64,000 bases of DNA from a virus (IMGVR_UViG_3300005529_000002:1-64000); one strand, 5' to 3'; shown: positions 31,068 through 39,759, counted from the stretch's first letter. Notes: generated by a model not told the origin, from the sequence alone. Numbers and translations: made by a program.

Positions 31068-31258
31068 GTCCGCTCCCTCATCTGCCGGTCCCATTGCGCG
31101 AAGTGCGGAGCCGGGTAGCTGGCCACGTCGATGGCCTGGTCGGTATCCCGCATCCACCGCTGCCAGGCCAGTACCTCCCGGCGCTTCTCCACCTTCCGGC
31201 TCGTGACCCAGCCAGCTATCAGGCCGGCGATGACGGTCCAGGTGACTGCCGCGATCAC
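31064..31258 (-). CDS. Small membrane protein (64 aa)
   Basis: N-terminal transmembrane helix (VIAAVTWTVIAGLIAGWV), then a positively charged, tryptophan-rich tail. GTG chosen at 31258 by the GTGA overlap with the upstream gene. Confidence 0.6.
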   Translation of the reverse strand: MIAAVTWTVIAGLIAGWVTSRKVEKRREVLAWQRWMRDTDQAIDVASYPAPHFAQWDRQMRERT

Positions 31259-31926
31259 GACGCACCGCCAGCAGCGTCGTACCGGCTGATGCCCCACTGG
31301 ATCGCATGGAGGCACCACAGGAACTGCCAGTCCCAGTCGCGGAGGTCCCACTCCCACGAGTGGTCGAAGCGGAAACCCTCAGCGGATGCGGCCAGGCCGG
31401 ACGGCCGGTACTCGAAGTCGCGGAGCGCTTCCCGTGCCCCGTCCTCGAACTCGGTATTCCACTGGCTGTACGCGCCGAAGATGTCCCGCTCTACAGCCTG
31501 GGTAAGTCCCGGCCAGTCTTCCTCGGCCTCCTGGGCCGCCTCGGTGACGTGCTGGCGGAACTTATCATCGCTGTAGCAGCGGGTCCTCGTCTCGCCGCGC
31601 ACCTTCTCGGCCCAGTAGTCCGGGTTGATACGGCTGCCCCGGAAGAACCCGAACATGTCCTCGACGCGGGAGAACATGAAGCTCCCGCAGTCCCCGTTGA
31701 TCGCCAGGCAGTGCGGCCAGGTCACCAGGTCGAACCAGTAGAACGACGACAGGCTGGGCGCCAGGGGCGGGTGGACCGGGGCGAAGCGGAGGAAGCTCAG
31801 GTGCCGGTACAGGCCGTCGTCGCGCCGCACCTTCATGATGTGGTAAGCCGTGTCCCTGGCGAACCGCTCGGCCACCGGGTCGGCCGTCTCGGCAACCGGG
31901 CCTAGCGTCACCTTGATAGTGGTCAT
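31255..31926 (-). CDS. Conserved-type phage protein (223 aa)
   Basis: A 223-residue protein rich in aromatic residues (LSSFYWFDLVTWPHCLAI, NPDYWAEKV, WEWDLRDWDWQFLWCLHAI). I recall the same pattern in several tailed phages, without known function. ATGA overlap upstream, GTGA downstream. Confidence 0.65.
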   Translation of the reverse strand: MTTIKVTLGPVAETADPVAERFARDTAYHIMKVRRDDGLYRHLSFLRFAPVHPPLAPSLSSFYWFDLVTWPHCLAINGDCGSFMFSRVEDMFGFFRGSRINPDYWAEKVRGETRTRCYSDDKFRQHVTEAAQEAEEDWPGLTQAVERDIFGAYSQWNTEFEDGAREALRDFEYRPSGLAASAEGFRFDHSWEWDLRDWDWQFLWCLHAIQWGISRYDAAGGAS

Positions 31927-32012
31927 GCCGCCATCTCCCCAGGTGCCTTATCCCGGTACTGGCCGTCCTCGGACCTGTAGATCTCCCGGTCTGTGAACAG
32001 GTTGCCGATCAT
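31923..32012 (-). CDS. Very small protein (29 aa) resembling a neighbour's C-terminus
   Basis: MIGNLFTDREIYRSEDGQYR is similar to the end of the HNH protein at 32776-33309 (MTLYDGREVYRTEDGRYAKK). ATGA overlaps on both sides. It may be a small duplicated domain. Confidence 0.5.
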   Translation of the reverse strand: MIGNLFTDREIYRSEDGQYRDKAPGEMAA

Positions 32013-32779
32013 GCGGCACCTGCCTGCGGCGGCTTAAGGGCTTTCGTCCGGGCGAGTCCGCGACGGTATGCCTCGGTGCCTATGTGGCCGCCGGAGTGAC
32101 CTTGAGGACGGCCGCAAGTGCTCGAATCACCGTGGCCGGGCTGAAGCTGGTGACCGCATCGCGGTTTCGGGTATACCGGCGCTGTCTCGCCATCCTGGGC
32201 TGGGCGCAGAGTCCGGAGTCGGGATTTGCGCTGCCAGGACTCGGCTGACTGGCACCAGCCCGGATGACCGGCAGGACGCCCGCAGATGGGTGGTGGTTCA
32301 TTCTCGCCGAGGCGTGCCAGCGTCCTGGCTGCACGTATCGGCTTCCCGCATCGGGGGACGGCGCTCAGGGTACCCTTTGCTTCGATCAGGACCGCGCAAT
32401 CGTGCTTCTTGTGACAGGACACGCACCGGGGCAGATAGTGATCCGGGTCAGCCGAGAAGGGGCGCCCGTCATCGGTTATGCGGGCATCCGGATCGGCGTG
32501 GTCGAACGACCAGTGCCTTGCCTGGGCGCCGCAGTCGACGCACGCATGGTCGGAGGCCGGCCCGTGCTTCGCCTTCACGCGCATGTGAGCGGCTTTGTAA
32601 CTGAGGTCGGTTCCAGTCCACGAATGGTGCGCTTCGCCGCGAGGCAAGTTGCGGTCTCTTTGATGGGTGACGGCGTGGGGGTCACCGTGCCTCCGGACTC
32701 TGGCGGCATGCATGCTGCACATGCCGCTCTCCTTGACAGGCTTCGCGCAGCCGCTGATCTTGCACTCACCCTTGCTCAT
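32009..32779 (-). CDS. HNH-type endonuclease with zinc clusters (256 aa)
   Basis: Contains CKISGCAKPVKESGMCSMH near the start and an HNH-like core: CVDCGAQARHWSFDHADP...YLPRCVSCHKKHD. A C-terminal half has further cysteines and histidines (ICGRPAGHPGWC, CGRPQGHSGGH). This resembles HNH proteins common in actinophages. Role may be homing, packaging or DNA processing. Confidence 0.7.
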   Translation of the reverse strand: MSKGECKISGCAKPVKESGMCSMHAARVRRHGDPHAVTHQRDRNLPRGEAHHSWTGTDLSYKAAHMRVKAKHGPASDHACVDCGAQARHWSFDHADPDARITDDGRPFSADPDHYLPRCVSCHKKHDCAVLIEAKGTLSAVPRCGKPIRAARTLARLGENEPPPICGRPAGHPGWCQSAESWQRKSRLRTLRPAQDGETAPVYPKPRCGHQLQPGHGDSSTCGRPQGHSGGHIGTEAYRRGLARTKALKPPQAGAA

Positions 32780-33309
32780 GCTGCGGCCTCCACTGGCGGC
32801 TTCTTGGCGTAGCGCCCGTCTTCGGTCCGGTACACCTCGCGGCCGTCATAAAGGGTCATCGGGACCGTGCGAGGGTCGCGTCCGCCCTTGATGTAGAAGC
32901 CGCGGATCTCCAGCTGCGGATCACGCTTTTCGGCGGCCCCATGGCATCCCGAGCGAAGGACCGCAGACCCACACAGCAACCCGGAATTAGCGGGGCTATT
33001 GAGTACCGCCAGCGAAGTGCCCCCCATGCCTCTCGCTACGATGTGCTGAATCTCACCTAGGAGAGGCCCGCACCACACCCCGCACGCCTCGCAGAGGGCC
33101 TGCTCGATATCCCCGCCGCCTGCCCGCTGGCGGACCAGGATCTTCACGGCCCGGCTGAACCCGGTGTGCTCCGCAGGCTCCGCAAGATGCCACGACGGGC
33201 ACCGGGAGCACTTGTACGGGGTGCCGTCCGCGCCCTTGGCGACCGCCTTGAGCGCGGCCGTCTCGGTGCCGAGGCTCCGGCCATTGACGCAGCCGCGGTT
33301 AAGGCTCAT
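32776..33309 (-). CDS. HNH-type endonuclease (177 aa)
   Basis: N-terminal CSRCPSWHL and CEACGVWCGPLLGEIQHIVARGMGG, then LLCGSAVLRSGCHGAAEKRD, a classical HNH pattern with zinc ligands. The C-terminal 25 residues are similar to the small gene at 31923-32012. ATG at 33309 overlaps the small gene upstream (ATGA). Confidence 0.75.
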   Translation of the reverse strand: MSLNRGCVNGRSLGTETAALKAVAKGADGTPYKCSRCPSWHLAEPAEHTGFSRAVKILVRQRAGGGDIEQALCEACGVWCGPLLGEIQHIVARGMGGTSLAVLNSPANSGLLCGSAVLRSGCHGAAEKRDPQLEIRGFYIKGGRDPRTVPMTLYDGREVYRTEDGRYAKKPPVEAAA

Positions 33310-33395
33310 GGCGCCCACCTCGCATCCCGCTGCCACTGGCGCAGCTTCCGGCGCTCGATCAGGCGCAGTACCAGGCGGGCTATAGCGGCGCTCAC
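33306..33395 (-). CDS. Very small basic protein (29 aa)
   Basis: VSAAIARLVLRLIERRKLRQ: an amphipathic, very basic helix. Supported only by GTGA and ATGA overlaps with its neighbours. Confidence 0.45.
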   Translation of the reverse strand: MSAAIARLVLRLIERRKLRQWQRDARWAP

Positions 33396-34018
33396 GACGC
33401 ACCGCCGCTCATCACCGCGTCGTAGATCGCCTTTGCCCACCTGGCGTCACCGAGCGCGGTGTGACGGTCCTGCTCGCCGGGTGGCGCGATGTGAAGGGAT
33501 CGCGTCAGCTCGTCCGAGTTCCACGGCAGGCCGGGCAGGTCGTCCTCGCTTATACAGGGTCCTTCCAGGCACGCGGCGCTGCTGTGGCCGTGGCGGGAAA
33601 GGCCGTTCAGGTAGCCGACCGCGAGCGCTTCCACGTCGATCAGGTGGTAGTGCCACGACGGGCAGATGCCGTGCGCGCGCATCCTCGCCGCGAGCACGTC
33701 GGCGTCGAAGCTGACGACCGCGCCGACAAGATGGGCGCCGCGGGTAAACCGGTCGACCTCGTGGAGCACGTACGCCTCCGGATAAGCGCAATCCCCGTCC
33801 CATCCGGGTCCCCGGTAATCCGGGTGGCGGTCGTAGAACCGGCCGACCTGCAACGAGAACGGGTCTGCGTTGCCGAGGTCCAGGTCCTCGCTGCGGACGA
33901 ACCAGCGGTACGCGGTGTCGTCGCGGCCGGGGTCGCGCACGATCAGCCCGGCCTCCCAGACCCGGCGGTCGTGACGGAGCGAGGTGGTTTCCGTGTCCAG
34001 GATCACGATGCGGGTCAC
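33392..34018 (-). CDS. DnaQ-like 3'-5' exonuclease
   Basis: A 208-residue exonuclease of the DEDD type: ILDTETTSL at the start (first D and E), SFDADVLAARM in the middle and HTALGDARWAKAIYD near the end (H and D). It is close to the epsilon-like proofreading nucleases of phages. It lies beside the putative annealing protein and RecE-like nuclease. GTG start. Confidence 0.85.
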   Translation of the reverse strand: MTRIVILDTETTSLRHDRRVWEAGLIVRDPGRDDTAYRWFVRSEDLDLGNADPFSLQVGRFYDRHPDYRGPGWDGDCAYPEAYVLHEVDRFTRGAHLVGAVVSFDADVLAARMRAHGICPSWHYHLIDVEALAVGYLNGLSRHGHSSAACLEGPCISEDDLPGLPWNSDELTRSLHIAPPGEQDRHTALGDARWAKAIYDAVMSGGAS

Positions 34019-35154
34019 GATGCACCATCACCCTCTGCCGGAGGCGTGGTCAGGAACGCGACGAGCTGGTCGCGGTCCTGGAATCCCTCCAGGGTGTCGA
34101 TGAGCTTCCGCGCTTCCCGCTCCGACAGGTTGGCGTGCACCCGTCCCTCGCTGGGGCCGGTCAGGTCCCTGCCGATGATCTGCTCAGACGCGCCGACGGC
34201 AAGCCGATGCTCGGCGCGCTTGAAACCGAGGGCTGATGAATAGACGCTCTCCACCTTGCCGACCTGCTCAGGCCGTGCGCTGCCCGGCTCATCACTGGCC
34301 TCGGGCTGGGCGTCCTGCTCTGCTGCCGCGGGTGCCATCTCTGCGGCTGGCGTGGCGGGAGCCGCCGGCGGGGTCCCGGTGATCTCGTCGGCGGTGACGC
34401 GGGGCGGCGGGAACTCCTCGTCCTTGGTGACTTCGCCGCGCAGCAGCGACTGGCGGATCACGCGCAGGTTGGCGACGTCGTGATCCGTCCACTTCTCCGT
34501 CGCCGCCCCGATCTTGACCTCAAGCTGCGGGATGGTGATGCCGAGGTTCCCGAACACCTCGATCGCGTTGGCGATCCGCTGCGCGAGCGGAACCCCGCCG
34601 CCCTCCGCGATCGTCTTCGCGCAGATGTCCTTGGCTTCCTCCACGAACCACGTGGGGAGCGAGGCGAGGATCGCCTCGCGGACGCGGCGCGAGATCACGT
34701 TCGCGTTGTTCTCGTAGATCTGCCGCAGGTCGGTCAGGTCCCGGCCGCCCGTGTACCCCTTGTGCGGGTTGATCACCACCGAGGAGTTCCTGGTGTTGGT
34801 CTGCACGTCCCACGCGAACGCGAGCATCTCGGACTGGCCGTACTCGTCGTCGCGGCGCAGCTCAACCGCGCCGTACTGGAAGTTGCCCCATACCCGGGCC
34901 AGCTCGCGGGCCAGGTGGACGGACGGCCCGCTGACGATCTGGCCGCCCTGCGGGTAGCGGAAGAACGCCCGGTCGGCGAGTTCCTTGCGGCGGCAGGAGT
35001 CGCGCATGTCGGCGATGGCCTGCGGCACGTTGCGCGGGAACTGCCGGGCGACGATGATCGCCGCCTGCACCTCGGCGATGGCGCGGGTCTGCTCGACAGC
35101 GGTCGCCTGCCCCACCCGGCTGGGCGCGAGCATCTGCTGGACATCGGCGGTCAT
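34015..35154 (-). CDS. Putative RecT-type single-strand annealing protein
   Basis: A 379-residue protein with SFLARELARVWGNFQYGAVEL-like phage annealing features: the segment GGQIVSGPSVHLARELARVW, then NTRNSSVVINPHKGYTGGRDL and YENNANVISRRVREAILASL. The C-terminal third is disordered then helical. It sits directly downstream of a RecE/Cas4-like nuclease in the usual exonuclease-recombinase order. RecT-type family membership is a judgement from context and pattern. Confidence 0.65.
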   Translation of the reverse strand: MTADVQQMLAPSRVGQATAVEQTRAIAEVQAAIIVARQFPRNVPQAIADMRDSCRRKELADRAFFRYPQGGQIVSGPSVHLARELARVWGNFQYGAVELRRDDEYGQSEMLAFAWDVQTNTRNSSVVINPHKGYTGGRDLTDLRQIYENNANVISRRVREAILASLPTWFVEEAKDICAKTIAEGGGVPLAQRIANAIEVFGNLGITIPQLEVKIGAATEKWTDHDVANLRVIRQSLLRGEVTKDEEFPPPRVTADEITGTPPAAPATPAAEMAPAAAEQDAQPEASDEPGSARPEQVGKVESVYSSALGFKRAEHRLAVGASEQIIGRDLTGPSEGRVHANLSEREARKLIDTLEGFQDRDQLVAFLTTPPAEGDGAS

Positions 35155-36044
35155 CGGTACTCCTCAAGCTTGCGGAACGCCCACGGGGGCAGGGAGATGT
35201 GCTCAATGCCGGCCGGCCGGCCCGCGCGGATGGCCTCGGCCTCGTAGCCCGGCCAGTTCCCGGACGCGGTGCAGTCGCGGTAGACCTCGATCGCCAGCCG
35301 GTTCAGCTCGCGGCCCACGCTGACGGACTCGGGTTCCAGTTCCGCGATGGTGATCAGGTACGGCGGGTCCTTCTCCTGGAACACGAACACGAACGCGGGA
35401 TCGTCTGCCAGGCCGACTGCGCGGACGCCGTCGGTGTACCAGGGGTCCTGCTGGTGGTAGCCGAAGTTGGCGACCGACTTCGCGATAGCGGCGGGGCTCG
35501 CCGAGACGCAGCTCTTGTAGTCGGCCACGATGAGCCGCTCGCGGGCGCTGATGTCGGGCAGCCAGTCGAGCCGCGCCCGGCACTGCACACCGGTCGCCGG
35601 GTCCTGCCAGAACAGGGACTGCTCAGGCTTGCCCCGCTCGGGGTTGAACAGCGCCGACGCGACCGGGTGCCTGCGCAGCGCAGCGGCCATCGCCTTGACC
35701 TGCTCGTGCTCAGCGGCGAGAAGCGGCAGGAAACCCTCGGCGCGGGCCGCGTCACGTGCGTCCCTCGCCGCTTTGGTGCGCCAGTCATCCGCCTCAATGG
35801 TGACGATCTCCGCGCCCGCGCCGAGCACCAGCTTGTGCGCGGCACTGCCGAGCTCGAACATGTCTTTCGGCGGCGGCGGATTGTCGGCCTCGTAGCGGAA
35901 CCGGGCAGGGCAGGACGGCGGGAGGAGCTTGCGCGCCCCGGTGGATGACAGGGAACCGCCCGGTACCGGATCGGAGTGGTAGACGTCCTCCGGCATGCCG
36001 TCGTAGACCCCGGCCTCAGTGACCGTCGCGGTGGCGGTGGTCAC
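35151..36044 (-). CDS. PD-(D/E)XK nuclease (RecE/Cas4-like)
   Basis: A 297-residue nuclease. GVYDGMPEDVYHSDPVPGGSLS is the typical start, then ELGSAAHKLVLG, ARLDWLPD and LIVADYKSC (motifs II and III, D and D-x-K), QQDPWYTDGVR (Q motif). This is the RecE-like exodeoxyribonuclease of phage recombination systems (DUF3799-like). It pairs with the annealing protein. GTG start overlaps the upstream stop by four bases. Confidence 0.88.
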   Translation of the reverse strand: MTTATATVTEAGVYDGMPEDVYHSDPVPGGSLSSTGARKLLPPSCPARFRYEADNPPPPKDMFELGSAAHKLVLGAGAEIVTIEADDWRTKAARDARDAARAEGFLPLLAAEHEQVKAMAAALRRHPVASALFNPERGKPEQSLFWQDPATGVQCRARLDWLPDISARERLIVADYKSCVSASPAAIAKSVANFGYHQQDPWYTDGVRAVGLADDPAFVFVFQEKDPPYLITIAELEPESVSVGRELNRLAIEVYRDCTASGNWPGYEAEAIRAGRPAGIEHISLPPWAFRKLEEYR

Positions 36045-37039
36045 TGCGTACCGCCTTCCAGGCCGCGCACGAACTCCGCGGCCTCCTCGCCGCATTCGGC
36101 CAGTACCGTCCCGATCAGCCGCCCGGCCTCACCCGCTGCGCGCTCTGCTGCCAGCGCCTCCGCATCCCGGTGCGGGTGCTCGCATCCGGAGGCAAGCTCA
36201 GGGAAGGCCCTCTCGGGGGCGGTCAGCCCGTTCACCAGCCGGCCGTAGAGCCCCAGTGCCTCCTCCAGTTCGAGCGCGCCCGCCTGGACTGCGGGGCTTT
36301 CAGACACGGAGAGAGCGCGGCTCCATATCCCCCAGCAGTGCATGAGGACCGCGGTGTGCTCATCCGCCGGCGCGGCGGGCGCTGCCGCCGTGAACACCTG
36401 AGGCTCAGGTGCCGGCTGGCCGTGCAGCAGGGCGTCCCTGGCCTCTGTCGCGGCCTCGATCAGGTCATCGAGCCATTCAGTGCTCATCACGTCGGCGACG
36501 AACCAGTCGCCATCCGCCTCGGCACCGAGACGCAGCCCGGCCGCGGGGCATCCGCCGGCCCGCGTGATCCCCGCGAACGACGGCCGGCCGTGCAGCGCCT
36601 CGTGCCGGTAGAACAGGCTGGTCGCTCCCTCGACTGCGCGCAGGAACGCGCTCGGCTCGCTGCCCGGCTGCCCGTCCGGCGGACCGCTGTCCTGCGGCTC
36701 CTCGCTGATCACGGCGAACAGCTCGGTCTCCGGCTGGTCCGCCGGCTCGGGCCTTCCCTCGGGGATGGGCCGGATGTTCCTGATGCCGTCGCGGACCCGC
36801 TCCAGCAGGTCCGCCGTGTCCCCGCCGGAGGTGTCCGGCAGTCCTGCTTGCGATGCCCCGGTGAATGCAAGGACCGGCGCCGGCTGCGCCTGCTCGCCGG
36901 GGCTGGCCGGGACCTCGCCGAAGGCCGGGCAGGCATCCGGCGTGACCGGTGCCTGAGGGCGGCGGCGGGGGAGCCGCAGCCGGCGCCTCGGCTTCGGCTC
37001 AGGCAGGAGGGCGTGCCTGCCCGCTGTCGCGGCGCTCAT
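36041..37039 (-). CDS. Hypothetical phage protein (332 aa)
   Basis: N-terminal third is basic and disordered (PEPKPRRRLRLPRRR). The remainder is helical and acidic (TADLLERVRDGIRNIRPIPE, EWLDDLIEAATEARDALLHG, AVLMHCWGIWSRALSV). Not recognised. Upstream of the recombination pair with overlapping ATGA. Confidence 0.6.
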   Translation of the reverse strand: MSAATAGRHALLPEPKPRRRLRLPRRRPQAPVTPDACPAFGEVPASPGEQAQPAPVLAFTGASQAGLPDTSGGDTADLLERVRDGIRNIRPIPEGRPEPADQPETELFAVISEEPQDSGPPDGQPGSEPSAFLRAVEGATSLFYRHEALHGRPSFAGITRAGGCPAAGLRLGAEADGDWFVADVMSTEWLDDLIEAATEARDALLHGQPAPEPQVFTAAAPAAPADEHTAVLMHCWGIWSRALSVSESPAVQAGALELEEALGLYGRLVNGLTAPERAFPELASGCEHPHRDAEALAAERAAGEAGRLIGTVLAECGEEAAEFVRGLEGGTQ

Positions 37040-37563
37040 GCGGCCACGTCCGTACCGGCCGGAGCCGTGACCGGCTCGCACACCCACTCGATGATCTCCA
37101 CCGGCTTGACGACCTTGCGCGTCACGGCAGGGGTGACGATCTCCTCGACCTCGCGGTCCTCGGTGCCGGCCACGACCCGCTTGCAGACCGCGTCACGGTG
37201 GGCGCTCAGCTTGACGTGCCAGCCTTCCCACGTCCCGGTCATCTCGAAGTAGGCATCTCCCTCGCGCTCCCAGGTCCGCTTGTCCCACTTGCAGCGGCGG
37301 AACGCCCGGATGGCCGCGGCGATCCCGGCGCGCTCGTCCGTCTCGCCGAAGAAGTAGATGCCGACGCTGCGGTCGCGGACGTGCGGCATCGGGATGTCCG
37401 GGTGCCCCGCGACGAAGGCGAACAGGTCCGCGACATCGGCGGCGTACTGCTCGCGGGCAGCCCGGCGCGGGTCCGGCGGGGAGACTCTCCTCGCCGCGTC
37501 CTCTTCGAGCGCCAGCGCGTGCGCGATGTCTCTCTCGGCTGGCGTGATTGCTGTGCGGTCCAC
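37036..37563 (-). CDS. Hypothetical phage protein (175 aa)
   Basis: Not recognised. GTG at 37563 with a GGGA site upstream. Helical N-terminus (TPAERDIAHALALEEDAARR), then a beta-rich part (DAYFEMTGTWEGWHVKLSAH, CKRVVAG). First gene after the hairpin at 37617-37644. Confidence 0.6.
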   Translation of the reverse strand: MDRTAITPAERDIAHALALEEDAARRVSPPDPRRAAREQYAADVADLFAFVAGHPDIPMPHVRDRSVGIYFFGETDERAGIAAAIRAFRRCKWDKRTWEREGDAYFEMTGTWEGWHVKLSAHRDAVCKRVVAGTEDREVEEIVTPAVTRKVVKPVEIIEWVCEPVTAPAGTDVAA

Positions 37564-37616
37564 TGCGTATCCCTTTCCCTCGGTTACGATTGGCGGGTGG
37601 CGTATCCCGCCCGCCC

Positions 37617-37644
37617 CGCCCCGGCGATCTGACCCGCCGGGGCG
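37617..37644 (-). terminator. Intergenic hairpin
   Basis: CGCCCCGGCG (37617-37626) and CGCCGGGGCG (37635-37644) with an eight-base loop, in the gap between 37653 and 37563 of the leftward run. Partial terminator or processing site. Confidence 0.45.
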
Positions 37645-37652
37645 AATCCTTC

Positions 37653-37889
37653 TCAGGCGGCTTTCCGCCGCCCCTGCCCGCGTGCCTGCTCGATCCGCTG
37701 CTGGATCTCCTCCACGCTGAGCGGGTGACCGGGGTAGCACGCCCGTTCCGCTGCTGCCCTGGTGCCGTGGACGGAGGCGTACTCGTGCAGGTCATCCCAC
37801 GCGGCCCGGTACGCCGCGCCTGCTGCTTTCACTGCCAGGTCGTAACGGTCCCGGGCAGCGGGAGGGAGAGTGCCGCGGAAGGCGGTCAT
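37653..37889 (-). CDS. Small basic protein (78 aa)
   Basis: Not recognised. Helical (ARDRYDLAVKAAGAAYRAAWD, VEEIQQRIEQARGQGRRK). ATGA overlap with the upstream gene. Confidence 0.6.
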   Translation of the reverse strand: MTAFRGTLPPAARDRYDLAVKAAGAAYRAAWDDLHEYASVHGTRAAAERACYPGHPLSVEEIQQRIEQARGQGRRKAA

Positions 37890-38527
37890 GCGGCACCGTC
37901 CAGGGCGGCCTGCGCTTCTTCCCACGTCTTGCTCAGGTCGCCGTGCACGGCGGCGATGAGGCTGTCGAGGTAGGCGGCGCGCTCCCGGTCCTTGCGCGCG
38001 TACCGCTCAGTAAGCTCCGCCATCTCGTGGGCGTACTTCATCAGCTCGCCGAGAGTGGATAGCTCGGTGAACTTGTCATCGGGGAAGAAATCGAAGAGGG
38101 TGAGCTGCTCGCTGCCGCTCCCGTTTGCGTGGCGGGTAAACTCGCGCGCCGCGTCCCTGGCTCGCTCGCCGCTGTCACGCGGGTCGAACGGCAGCGTGTC
38201 CGGGGGCGCCTCGACGGGCGGGAAACCGGCGCGGGCAAGTGCGTCCCAGTTGGCGAAATCCGTGAGCGCCTCACGGATTTGGGCTTCGCTCGGATAGGTC
38301 CGGGCGGCGCGCAGGCGACGCTGGATCTCCTGTTCGGTGAGCTTGTATCCGCCCGCCGCAGCCCGCCCGATCAGCTCTGCTAGTACGCCGTGCTTGAGGT
38401 TGCCGGCAGGAGTCGTCTTGGCGGGGTCGGTGAGAAGATCGCGGCCGAACGCCCACCGTTCCAGGACGCCACCGGTGTCGCTAGCGGCGATGTTCTTCTC
38501 GCGCCGCAGGAGGCGGGCGTACCTCAT
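37886..38527 (-). CDS. Hypothetical helical protein (213 aa)
   Basis: Not recognised. Starts MRYARLLRREKNI and is mostly helical, with a part that looks helix-turn-helix-like (KLTEQEIQRRLRAARTYPSE). Second gene after the repressor promoter, joined to it by ATGA. Confidence 0.6.
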   Translation of the reverse strand: MRYARLLRREKNIAASDTGGVLERWAFGRDLLTDPAKTTPAGNLKHGVLAELIGRAAAGGYKLTEQEIQRRLRAARTYPSEAQIREALTDFANWDALARAGFPPVEAPPDTLPFDPRDSGERARDAAREFTRHANGSGSEQLTLFDFFPDDKFTELSTLGELMKYAHEMAELTERYARKDRERAAYLDSLIAAVHGDLSKTWEEAQAALDGAA

Positions 38528-38976
38528 GCCGCCACGCTTTCCTTGGCGAGGCGGATGAGGGCGTCGGCGACAGTCTGCCCTTCGGTCATCAGAGGGCGCA
38601 CCGCCCGGTAGAGGTCCATGAAGGTGCTGCGCTCCCGCTCGGCCGCCGCCCGCGCCGCCTCGATGTCGCTCTGGGTCCTGGCGAACAGCGTGACCTTCGC
38701 GCAATCCAGTTCCACGCCGTCCATCAGCGCGACCTCGGACGTGCGCCAGCGGCCGCGCTCGAGCATCGCGGCCGGGCAGGCGAGGGCGGTGGCCATTTTC
38801 CCGAGCAACTCAGGACTGGCGTTTCGGGTGCCGCGTTCGATCTCGCTGATCAGGCTGACGGTCACGCCGACCCGCGCGGCCAGTTCCGTCTTCGTCAGTC
38901 CCGCCGTCTCGCGCGCCCGCGTGACCGCCTCAGGCTCGTGATCGAGGGGGAATTTTGCTTTAGATCGCTGGGCCAT
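38524..38976 (-). CDS. XRE repressor-type regulator, first gene of the leftward run
   Basis: A 150-residue protein. N-terminal helix-turn-helix TKTELAARVGVTVSLISEIERG, followed by a helical domain (LLGKMATALACPAAMLERG). It heads the long leftward run and lies divergent to another HTH gene, across an operator-rich region. This is the position of a phage repressor or Cro. ATG sits at the predicted transcription start. Confidence 0.82.
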   Translation of the reverse strand: MAQRSKAKFPLDHEPEAVTRARETAGLTKTELAARVGVTVSLISEIERGTRNASPELLGKMATALACPAAMLERGRWRTSEVALMDGVELDCAKVTLFARTQSDIEAARAAAERERSTFMDLYRAVRPLMTEGQTVADALIRLAKESVAA

Positions 38977-39101
38977 GAGGCGAACCTAGTGCGTAGTGGT
39001 GCGAAGGTCAAGCGAACTTCGCACCACTACGCGGATGATGCATACTTGTGACCGGGAGTGGGTCCTAGACGCGAGTGCGAAGTTATGCGAAGGTGTGGCC
39101 C
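38977..39101. promoter_or_regulatory. Divergent control region with 16-base inverted repeat operator
   Basis: Perfect arms GCGTAGTGGTGCGAAG (38991-39006) and complement (39017-39032) around a 10-base spacer. Two further TGCGAAG words at 39076-39082 and 39086-39092. Leftward promoter: -35 TTGACC (39006-39011), 17-base spacer, -10 TAGGTT (38983-38988), start at 38976. Rightward promoter: -35 TTCGCA (39018-39023), 17-base spacer, -10 CATACT (39041-39046). Both -35 boxes touch the inverted repeat. Confidence 0.65.
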
Positions 39102-39674
39102 ATGGACGCGCGCCCGGAACCGCCGCCAGAGGGCGTGCTGATCGCCGCAGCCCTGAAAGACGCCCGGATCTCGGTACGCGAGGCAGCCCGGCGGGCAGGC
39201 ATCAGCGAAGGCTGGTGGCGGCAGGTCGTCAACGGCTACCAGAGCCTCAGCGGCGGCGCTTACGGAACCGTGCGGGCACCCGCCGAGACGCTCGCGCGCA
39301 TGGCGCAGGCCGCCGGGGTGACCGCTGATGACCTGACCGCTGCCGGGCGAGCGGACGCAGCGGCCGAGCTGGACAGGCTGGGCAGCGGCGCGTCCGCAGG
39401 GCCGCCCGCCGCGCCGCCAGCCCCCTACCTGCCGCCTCACGAGGACATGACCCGCGATGACGTGGAGTTCTACGAGGACCAGGTGCGGCGGGACCTGGTA
39501 CGGCACGGCACGGACGCCCCGCCGGAGGTGATCTTTCCCGGCAGCGAGCTGGAGCAGCGGATCTGGCGGGAACCGGGGATGCACCGGGAGACGAAGGTGC
39601 GGCTCATCGCGATCCGCCGGTTCGACCGGGCGCAGGCGGCGGCACTGGACCAGAGGGGGCGCACCGGGTCATGA
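39102..39674 (+). CDS. XRE/HTH-type regulator, divergent from the repressor
   Basis: A 190-residue protein. N-terminal helix-turn-helix (ARISVREAARRAGISEGWWRQ, VNGYQSLS), a following helix (AETLARMAQAAGVTADDL), a proline-rich linker and an acidic C-terminal part. ATG at 39102 has AAGG 10 bases upstream; GTG at 39075 is an alternative. It forms a switch pair with the gene at 38524. Confidence 0.8.
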   Translation: MDARPEPPPEGVLIAAALKDARISVREAARRAGISEGWWRQVVNGYQSLSGGAYGTVRAPAETLARMAQAAGVTADDLTAAGRADAAAELDRLGSGASAGPPAAPPAPYLPPHEDMTRDDVEFYEDQVRRDLVRHGTDAPPEVIFPGSELEQRIWREPGMHRETKVRLIAIRRFDRAQAAALDQRGRTGS

Positions 39675-39709
39675 CCCGTTTCCGGCTATATCGCACCTAG
39701 TTCGCATCG

Positions 39710-39759
39710 TAACGGTTCAGTCACGAACTGTTGGCAGTATTGCCCGGTTCCCATCATAT
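39710..39759 (+). promoter_or_regulatory. Promoter of the membrane protein gene with an operator-like repeat
   Basis: -35 TTGGCA (39731-39736), 17-base spacer, -10 TCATAT (39754-39759). Just upstream, AACGGTTC...GAACTGTT (about 39710-39732) forms an imperfect inverted repeat, and the word TCACGAACTG (39721-39730) is shared with 25452-25461. Confidence 0.5.
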
